From Calothrix sp. PCC 7507 (lineage in GTDB: Bacteria; Cyanobacteriota; Cyanobacteriia; Cyanobacteriales; Nostocaceae), in NCBI RefSeq assembly GCF_000316575.1, contig NC_019682.1, positions 5,454,001 to 5,518,000 on the forward strand: DNA of 64,000 bases, in the 5' to 3' direction. This document shows positions 57,616 to 64,000 of the stretch, in pieces. Position numbers and translations under genes: made by a program. The notes under the pieces are model-generated. The model was given only the letters and a program-made list of their open reading frames with translations. It was not told the DNA's origin and searched no databases. How positions within the stretch are numbered: position 1 is the first letter of the stretch; every line of letters starts with the position of its first letter.

Positions 57616-57781
57616 CCTTTTTTCACTCCCGATTACCTTTTTTGTTTCTTGTGTCTTGGTGGTTTTCTATTTTAATAACCTATCTGCAAATTGCTTGCAA
57701 GCGTGATCTGCACATTTGCATTTATTTTTTTGTATCTTTCGAGCGTTAAGTTCCTAAACAAGATTTTATTTTCTATTTTCT

Positions 57782-58825
57782 CTAACTCGAAACATATGCC
57801 GTTGAAGGCTTTAGCAGATTTTTTTCTACCAATAATTCGGCAATTTGTACTGCATTTAAAGCTGCACCTTTACGAATTTGATCACCACATAGCCACAGTT
57901 CTAAGCCGCACGGATGAGAAATATCCTGACGAATTCTTCCCACTAAAACCTCATCCCTACCAGTGGCTTCAATCGGCATCGGAAAATAATTTGCTCTCCA
58001 ATCTTCTACCAATTTGACACCAGGGGCGGAACTTAAAATTTCTCTGGCTTCATCTGGGCTAAATGGTGTCTGGAACTCTATGTTAATAGCTTCCGAGTGG
58101 GCACGGAGTACGGGAACCCGCACACAAGTGGCAGTAATCCTGATTTGTTGCGTACCAAAAATTTTCCGAGTTTCATTGACCATTTTCATTTCTTCCTCAC
58201 AGTACCCTACATCATTTAAAGGAGAGTTGTGTGGGAATAAATTAAACGCCAACGGGTAGGGTAATACCTCCGCCACTGGTGGTTGTCCTTGTAAGATAGC
58301 GCTGGCTTGGGTTTTGACTTCTGCCATTGCTTTGGCACCCGCACCACTTGCTGATTGGTAGGTTGCAGCGACAATGCGTTGCACTGGTTTCACTTGATGC
58401 AAGGGCCATACTGCCACTGCTAGCAAAATTGTTGTGCAGTTGGGATTAGCGATAATACCTTTGTGGGTAGCTGCCGCTTGCGGATTGACTTCTGGCACTA
58501 TTAAGGGCACTTCGGGGTGCATCCGGAAGGCGCTGGAGTTGTCAATTACTACTGCACCCTTTTCCACAGCTTTGGCAGCCCAAGCTTTGGATATAGAACC
58601 ACCGGCGCTAGCTAGCACCAAATCCACATTTTCAAAGGCGCGATCGCTAACTGACTCTATCGGTAAATCCTCCCCCTTAAACCGCAACGTCCGCCCTACA
58701 CTCCTTTGTGAGGCCAATAACTTCAGATGAGATACCGGAAAATTACGACTTTCTAGTAATTCTAGCAACTCAGTGCCAACAGCACCAGTCGCTCCTAAAA
58801 TAGCTACAGCATAGGATTTAGACAA
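57782..58825 (-). CDS. asd: Aspartate-semialdehyde dehydrogenase
   Basis: Reduces aspartyl phosphate to aspartate semialdehyde for lysine, threonine and methionine synthesis. The 347-aa enzyme has the NADP motif LGATGAVGTEL (10-20), catalytic Cys130 in ANPNCTT, the SGAGAKAM segment and His in VLRAHSEAI. The start is TTG 58825, supported by a perfect AGGAGG 8 nt upstream; no ATG lies nearby in frame. It is followed by dapA, the next pathway enzyme, and is divergent from tig. Confidence 0.95.
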   Translation of the reverse strand: MSKSYAVAILGATGAVGTELLELLESRNFPVSHLKLLASQRSVGRTLRFKGEDLPIESVSDRAFENVDLVLASAGGSISKAWAAKAVEKGAVVIDNSSAFRMHPEVPLIVPEVNPQAAATHKGIIANPNCTTILLAVAVWPLHQVKPVQRIVAATYQSASGAGAKAMAEVKTQASAILQGQPPVAEVLPYPLAFNLFPHNSPLNDVGYCEEEMKMVNETRKIFGTQQIRITATCVRVPVLRAHSEAINIEFQTPFSPDEAREILSSAPGVKLVEDWRANYFPMPIEATGRDEVLVGRIRQDISHPCGLELWLCGDQIRKGAALNAVQIAELLVEKNLLKPSTAYVSS

Positions 58826-59607
58826 CCTGGCTTCCTCCTTTAAGAGGTTATTTACAATTTAATTTCCACAATCGACTATTTATCTGCATTTAAATTACAG
58901 TGGCAGACATTAAATAAAAAATATTTTTTTAGATTTAACGGTTCTTCTTTAATTTATTACATCTAGTTCAGTTTATTGGGGATGTTAAGTGATGTTGCAG
59001 TTTCCGACAATTGCTGCTTTTACTTATCAACTTTTTTAAAGTCTGTATTATTATACAGCAAACTGATACCCATCTGAAATATGGTCATATCTGCACTTGG
59101 TCATTATACAAACATCCTATTTGTCAAGCAAACAAATATTTCGCCTGTCAGGTGGATTTCTAGGACGATGAATGTACTATGATCCAAATGGACTAAAGCC
59201 ACCACAGCAACGATCTGGACTGTGGGAAACTTGCGAGTACTAATTGCTGGTTGAGAAACAGGATATCACGGCATTAGCCTGCTGATGACAAGTCCACTAG
59301 TTCTAAGTGCCGAATTTATGAGTAAAAAGCCCGCAACAGCAGAAAATTTCACAGGTTTGTCAGTATTTAGGGATTGATTGCAGTTGAGCAATCAGGACTA
59401 GTGATTAATCGTGGAGGTGTAATCAGTAAAGTTATGGCGGTAAAGTGTGAAGTCCTTTGCCATTAGCAGTAAACTAGATCCTTGCTCAAGCACACCATGA
59501 TAGATTAATACCTCTCATCCTAGCCAAGAAACATCAAAGAGCAGAAGCGATCAATCGCGTCTTGTGTGTACTCGGAGTCAAAAATACCAGAAATACAGAA
59601 ACTAAGC
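58826..59607. other. Divergent intergenic region between asd and tig
   Basis: 782 bases. It includes the asd Shine-Dalgarno at its left edge and presumably both promoters. No ORF or clear hairpin terminator is supported. The span 59170-59560 is less AT-rich and might hold a transcribed leader. Confidence 0.4.
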
Positions 59608-61035
59608 ATGAAAGTCACCCAGGAAAAACTTCCCGCGAGCCAAATAGGGCTAGAAATAGAGATTACACCAGAAACTACCAAACAAACTTACGAACAAGTC
59701 ATTAAAAACCTAGCTAGTACGGCAAATATTCCTGGGTTTCGCAAAGGTAAAGTGCCTCGGCAAATATTGTTACAGCGTCTTGGCGTCATACGTATCAAGG
59801 CCACAGCTCTGGAAGAACTAATTCAAGATGGCATTGAGCAAGCGGTCAAACAAGAAGCAATTCCGGCGATTGGCCAACCGCAATTACGCTCTTCTTTTGA
59901 TGAATTGATTAGTAATTATGAACCAGGTAAACCGCTGACGATTTCTGCTGCGGTCGATGTGGAGCCGGAAATACATCTAGCCCAGTACACCGACTTGCAA
60001 GCTAAAGCAGAAGAAATCAAGTATGACCCAGCTCGTGTGGATGAGGTCTTAGAGAAAGAACGCCAAGAACTAGCGACGTTGATTCCTGTGGAAGGGCGCG
60101 CCGCTCAAATTGGTGATGTCGCCGTCCTCGATTTTAAAGGTCTACTAGCCAAAACCGAGGGTGAAGACGAAAACGCGGAGCTAAAACCCATTCCTGGCGG
60201 AGAAGCAACTGATTTTCAAGTGGAGTTGTATGAAGATCGGTTTATTCCAGGATTTGTCTCTGGGATTATAGGGATTGGTTTGGGAGAAACCAGAGAAATT
60301 TCTGCTCAGTTCCCCGATCCTTATGCTAACGAAGACCTAGCAGGCAAAGCGGCTCTGTTTACAGTGACGCTCAAAGAACTGAAAGAAAAAGAACTACCAG
60401 AGTTAAATGATGATTTTGCTCAAGAAGTCAGTGACTTCGATACATTAGCGGAATTGCGTGCATCTTTAGAAGAACGCTATCAAAAAGAAGCAGAGCAAAA
60501 AACTAAAGCGAATCAGCAGGAAGCCTTGTTAGCTGAACTGCTTAAGCATGTAGAGGTGGACTTACCAGCAACATTAATTGAGCAGGAAGTCGATGCAATG
60601 CTGACACAAACAGCAGCTCGGCTTTCGCAGCAAGGATTGGATGTGAGAAAGTTGTTTACTCAAGATATTATTCCCCAATTAAGGGCGCGATCGCGCGATG
60701 AAGCCATTGAAAGGCTCAAGCGCTCCCTGTGCCTACAGGAAATTAGTAAACGCGAATCCATCCAGGTGACACCGGAAGAAATTAAAGCCAGAGTCACAGA
60801 ACTGTTAAAGGAGTACCCTGATGAAGAAGTAGATCCAGTAAAACTGCAATCGGTCATAGAAAATGAACTCGCAACCGAGAAGGTATTTGATTGGTTGTTA
60901 GCACATTCCGCTGTTGAATTAGTACCTGAAGGCTCTTTGACGCCTACAGAGGTAGAGGAAACAGATGCAGAACTTGCTGAAGCCGAGGAACTAAGTGGCG
61001 ACGTTGATAATAGCGAGTCCACCAATCCTGAGTAA
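59608..61035 (+). CDS. tig: Trigger factor
   Basis: Ribosome-associated chaperone and prolyl isomerase, 475 aa. The ribosome-docking signature GFRKGKVPRQ is in the N-terminal domain, the FKBP-type domain is at about 155-240 (GDVAVLDFKG, FIPGFVSGIIG), and the helical chaperone domain follows with an acidic tail. ATG 59608 (MKVTQEK) is the family start; upstream in-frame ATGs lack support. It begins the tig-clpP-clpX cluster. Confidence 0.95.
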   Translation: MKVTQEKLPASQIGLEIEITPETTKQTYEQVIKNLASTANIPGFRKGKVPRQILLQRLGVIRIKATALEELIQDGIEQAVKQEAIPAIGQPQLRSSFDELISNYEPGKPLTISAAVDVEPEIHLAQYTDLQAKAEEIKYDPARVDEVLEKERQELATLIPVEGRAAQIGDVAVLDFKGLLAKTEGEDENAELKPIPGGEATDFQVELYEDRFIPGFVSGIIGIGLGETREISAQFPDPYANEDLAGKAALFTVTLKELKEKELPELNDDFAQEVSDFDTLAELRASLEERYQKEAEQKTKANQQEALLAELLKHVEVDLPATLIEQEVDAMLTQTAARLSQQGLDVRKLFTQDIIPQLRARSRDEAIERLKRSLCLQEISKRESIQVTPEEIKARVTELLKEYPDEEVDPVKLQSVIENELATEKVFDWLLAHSAVELVPEGSLTPTEVEETDAELAEAEELSGDVDNSESTNPE

Positions 61036-61421
61036 AGGGATGGGCAGATAATAAACAGTGTGAGCGGAGGCTTCCTCCGTTCTCCGGGACGGTTAACGTC
61101 ACTTTACGCTTCAGCAAGCTATGTGTAAAAGTCTTTGTCAGGAGCAGATAGGCAAAATAGCTCTTAAAAGCTTGACTATTGCTTCCTCCACACCCAATGC
61201 TGCCCCCCATAGGATGATTAAAAAAAGTTAAATAAATAAAAATATAGGATCATCATCTTAGCTTGATACTGAATTACACGAGAAGAATTTAGATGAGGCA
61301 TAATGGTTAGCACATAGCTTAAATAGAAATCCCATCCGTTCAAAAGGCAGCATCCGCGATTGCCGTCGGCAAAGCCACTGTTGCTTTTACCAATGTCCTA
61401 CTTACTCTTAAATGTTCTTGT
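61036..61421. other. Gap between tig and clpP
   Basis: 386 bases. A GGAGG/CCTCC hairpin (about 61063-61080) follows tig without a T-run. Presumably a clpP promoter lies here. No gene. Confidence 0.4.
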
Positions 61422-62120
61422 ATGCTTGTATCGCAGTCGGGGAATTACCCAATCAGCAGTTCTAGTCGAATAAACATTAACTCCCACTTGAGCAGCCCGA
61501 GCAATATCGTGCCGATGGTGGTAGAGCAATCTGGTATGGGAGAAAGGGCGTTCGATATCTACTCCCGCCTACTGCGAGAGCGGATTATCTTTTTGGGAAC
61601 ACCAATAGATGATACCGTTGCTAATTCGATTGTTGCCCAGTTGTTATTTCTAGATGCCGAAGATTCCGAAAAGGATATTCAACTGTATATTAATTCCCCT
61701 GGCGGCTCGGTCTACGCAGGGATGGCAATCTATGATACAATGCAACAAATTCGTCCTGATGTTGTCACCATCTGTTTTGGATTAGCCGCGAGCATGGGAG
61801 CATTCTTGTTAACGGCAGGGGCAGCGGGTAAACGCATGTCTCTACCCGACTCCCGGATTATGATTCACCAACCACTCGGCGGTGCTCAAGGGCAAGCCAT
61901 TGACATAGAAATTCAAGCTAGAGAAATTCTTTACATTAAGGCTAAGTTGAATCAGTTGATGTCTCAGCACACTGGTCAATCCTTAGAAAAAATTGAGGCA
62001 GATACAGAACGCGACTTTTTCATGTCGGCAGAAGAGGCGAAGAACTACGGTTTGATCGATCAGGTCATTTCCAGACAAAATATTCCCACCGCAGGGGAAA
62101 ATGTCACCATTCTGAAATAA
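61422..62120 (+). CDS. clpP: ATP-dependent Clp protease proteolytic subunit
   Basis: Serine protease of the ClpXP machine, 232 aa. The triad residues Ser124 ([10 protein letters not shown]) and His149 (MIHQPLGG) are present. The canonical protein would begin near [20 protein letters not shown]; the frame starts 31 residues earlier at ATG 61422, so either there is an N-terminal extension or ATG 61515 is used. It is followed by clpX after 9 nt, so the two are co-transcribed. Confidence 0.95.
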   Translation: MLVSQSGNYPISSSSRININSHLSSPSNIVPMVVEQSGMGERAFDIYSRLLRERIIFLGTPIDDTVANSIVAQLLFLDAEDSEKDIQLYINSPGGSVYAGMAIYDTMQQIRPDVVTICFGLAASMGAFLLTAGAAGKRMSLPDSRIMIHQPLGGAQGQAIDIEIQAREILYIKAKLNQLMSQHTGQSLEKIEADTERDFFMSAEEAKNYGLIDQVISRQNIPTAGENVTILK

Positions 62121-62129
62121 GAGGCTGGT

Positions 62130-63470
62130 ATGTCTAAGTACGACTCCCATTTGAAATGTTCGTTTTGTGGCAAGTCTCAAGAGCAGGTGCGTAAATTAAT
62201 CGCAGGGCCGGGAGTCTACATCTGCGATGAATGCGTTGACTTGTGTAATGAAATACTAGACGAGGAGTTACTCGACACAAATAGTGCGGCAGCGGCACAA
62301 CCAGCACCAAGGTCAGAGCCACCTCAAAAACGCCGTACACGCTCATCCAGTCTCTCATTTAATCAAATACCCAAACCAAGAGAGATTAAGAAATATCTAG
62401 ACGAACACGTCATTGGTCAAGACGAAGCCAAAAAAGTGCTATCGGTCGCGGTTTATAATCACTACAAACGGCTGGCAATACTCCAGTCTAAAGGTAGCGG
62501 TAAACCTGGTGCTGATGATGTTGTAGAACTGCAAAAATCCAACATTTTGTTGATTGGCCCGACTGGTTGCGGCAAAACTCTCTTGGCGCAGACGCTGGCA
62601 AAAATCTTGGATGTACCCTTTGCTGTTGCCGATGCCACAACACTGACGGAAGCGGGGTATGTGGGAGAAGATGTAGAAAATATCTTGCTGCGACTGTTAC
62701 AAGTGGCAGATTTAGATGTTGAGGAAGCACAGCGAGGGATTATCTACATCGATGAAATTGATAAAATTGCTCGGAAGAGTGAGAACCCATCGATTACACG
62801 GGATGTTTCCGGGGAAGGTGTACAGCAAGCTTTGCTGAAAATGTTGGAAGGGACGATCGCTAATGTACCACCCCAAGGAGGACGTAAGCATCCCTATCAA
62901 GACTGCATCCAGATTGATACCAGCAATATCTTATTCGTCTGTGGCGGCGCATTCGTTGGCTTAGAAAAGGTTGTAGACCAGAGAGTTGGCAAAAAGGCAA
63001 TGGGCTTTGTACAACCGGGAGAAGGGACGAAGGAAAAGCGGGCTGCAGATACTCTCCGTTACCTAGAACCTGATGATTTGGTGAAATTTGGGATGATTCC
63101 CGAATTTATCGGGCGGATACCAATGGTAGCGGTGGTAGAGCCACTCGATGAAGAGGCTCTAATGGCGATTCTCACCCAACCACGCAGTGCTTTGGTGAAG
63201 CAGTACCAGAAACTGTTGAAGATGGATAACGTCCAGTTAGATTTTAAATCAGATGCGTTGCGAGCGATCGCCCAAGAAGCCTACCGCCGTAAAACTGGGG
63301 CGAGGGCGCTGCGGGGTATTGTGGAAGAACTAATGCTGGATGTGATGTATGAGTTACCATCTCGTAAGGACGTGACTCGCTGTACAGTCACACGGGAGAT
63401 GGTTGAGAAGCGTTCAACCGCTGAACTACTAGTACATCCTTCTTCACTACCTAAGCCGGAATCAGCTTAG
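62130..63470 (+). CDS. clpX: ATP-dependent Clp protease ATP-binding subunit ClpX
   Basis: Unfoldase of ClpXP, 446 aa. The zinc-binding domain has Cys10, Cys13, Cys32 and Cys35 ([19 protein letters not shown]). Walker A is GPTGCGKT (143-150), Walker B is [10 protein letters not shown], and the pore-loop region follows [13 protein letters not shown] Shine-Dalgarno lies 5 nt before the ATG. The start and length are normal. A long heptad array follows the stop. Confidence 0.97.
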   Translation: MSKYDSHLKCSFCGKSQEQVRKLIAGPGVYICDECVDLCNEILDEELLDTNSAAAAQPAPRSEPPQKRRTRSSSLSFNQIPKPREIKKYLDEHVIGQDEAKKVLSVAVYNHYKRLAILQSKGSGKPGADDVVELQKSNILLIGPTGCGKTLLAQTLAKILDVPFAVADATTLTEAGYVGEDVENILLRLLQVADLDVEEAQRGIIYIDEIDKIARKSENPSITRDVSGEGVQQALLKMLEGTIANVPPQGGRKHPYQDCIQIDTSNILFVCGGAFVGLEKVVDQRVGKKAMGFVQPGEGTKEKRAADTLRYLEPDDLVKFGMIPEFIGRIPMVAVVEPLDEEALMAILTQPRSALVKQYQKLLKMDNVQLDFKSDALRAIAQEAYRRKTGARALRGIVEELMLDVMYELPSRKDVTRCTVTREMVEKRSTAELLVHPSSLPKPESA

Positions 63471-63574
63471 GAGTCAAGAGTCAAGAGTCAAGAGTCAAGG
63501 GTCAAACATTAACTATTTTGGACTTTTGACTTTGGACTTTTGACTTTGGACTTTTGACTTTGGACTTTTGACAA
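63471..63574. repeat. gtcaaga array and 14-bp gacttttgactttg tandem repeats
   Basis: Four gtcaaga units follow the clpX stop; after a short spacer about four copies of a 14-bp unit (gacttttgactttg) run up to the next start codon. Confidence 0.9.
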
Positions 63575-64000
63575 ATGCCTTACATTAATGTTCGTGGGGT
63601 TGAGCATTACTACGAGTGGGTGAAAAAACCATCTGGTTCATCAGTTAAGCCAGTTATGGTTTTTTTGCATGGTTGGGCCGGTTCGGCTAGGTATTGGACA
63701 AGCACTGCTCAAGATTTATCAGATCAATTTGATTGCTTACTCTACGATATGCGGGGTTTTGGTCGTTCTGGCGGGAAACCAACCATCGCCCAAGCCAGCG
63801 AGTCTGTGGTTGAGTCCCAATCCCTCCAAGCAGAATCGGTGGCTATCAAAGCGTTAACGTATGAGTTAGAAGAATACGCTGACGACTTAGCAGCTTTGTT
63901 AGATGAGTTGCACTTGCAGCGTGTCTATATCCATGCTCATTCAATGGGCGCATCAATAGCCGCTTTGTTTTTCAACCGCTACCCCGAACGCGTGGAACGC
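63575..64000 (+). CDS. Alpha/beta hydrolase (partial, cut by the window end)
   Basis: The first 142 codons of a serine hydrolase. It begins MPYINVRGVEHYYEWV and has the oxyanion-hole strand MVFLHGWAGSARYW, the LLYDMRGFGRSG segment and the nucleophile elbow HAHSMGAS at about 126-133, so the catalytic Ser is present. The Asp and His would lie beyond the window. A charged insert (QSLQAESVAIKALTYELEEY) precedes the elbow. The start lies directly after a tandem-repeat array. Confidence 0.88.
   Translation, partial: MPYINVRGVEHYYEWVKKPSGSSVKPVMVFLHGWAGSARYWTSTAQDLSDQFDCLLYDMRGFGRSGGKPTIAQASESVVESQSLQAESVAIKALTYELEEYADDLAALLDELHLQRVYIHAHSMGASIAALFFNRYPERVER

Noticed and set aside
63471-63574. CRISPR-like appearance of the tandem repeats after clpX
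   Set aside because: Units of 7 or 14 bp without unique spacers; this is an STRR array, and no cas genes are present.

Overview
The window comes from a filamentous, probably heterocystous cyanobacterium of the Nostoc/Anabaena type (Nostocales); the genus cannot be fixed from the sequence. The evidence is a phycobilisome core gene (apcD), many GCGATCGC (HIP1) octamers, abundant heptanucleotide tandem repeats (gtcaaga, caatgac, ccccaat types), small palindromic dispersed repeats, DUF3038/DUF4335 and Mo-nitrogenase C-terminal family genes, and a CIRCE plus K-box groESL promoter. The left end carries tRNA-Gly(UCC); the right end cuts an alpha/beta hydrolase gene.

Layout. 1-5 kb: tRNA-Gly, then the phosphate uptake operon pstS-pstC-pstA-pstB on the minus strand with a Pho-box-like repeat upstream. 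5-13 kb: bioY-lspA, a Pro/Ala repeat secreted protein, an FHA-fused class A penicillin-binding protein, and a DUF3038-DUF4335 pair with overlapping genes. 13-18 kb: apt, an OppB-type permease and several small hypothetical or nuclease-like genes (DUF29, Uma2). 18-23.5 kb: purF and purL on the minus strand; purL is interrupted by a 481-residue LAGLIDADG intein. 23.5-30 kb: an antitoxin pseudogene, apcD, rlmD, an anti-sigma-type ATPase and asnS. 30-35 kb: a NIL-domain gene with a long leader, a NarL-type response regulator, a frameshifted 2Fe-2S ferredoxin-like gene that no single-frame ORF reveals, then groES-groEL. 35-40 kb: an AT-rich accessory island with a HEPN-like protein coupled to a two-NTPase protein (KGGVGRTT plus GKGTGKT-type P-loops), a methyltransferase and a VapBC-type toxin-antitoxin pair. 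40-54 kb: hybrid kinase, aldehyde dehydrogenase, RTX-repeat protein, sulfite-oxidase-like enzyme, rpmF, a catalytically dead caspase homologue, an anion transporter and an iron-permease operon with a His-rich exported protein. 54-64 kb: rnj-dapA-asd on the minus strand, divergent from the tig-clpP-clpX protein quality-control cluster.

How it fits together. Most of the window is core metabolism (phosphate uptake, purine and lysine/diaminopimelate synthesis, translation, proteostasis) broken up by short accessory modules and repeat elements. The most unusual items are the PurL intein, the HEPN/two-NTPase pair (a candidate conflict or defence module), the pseudo-caspase, the frameshifted ferredoxin-like gene, and the way repeat elements have entered or trimmed coding sequences (purL, the Uma2 gene, an Rpn-type fragment).
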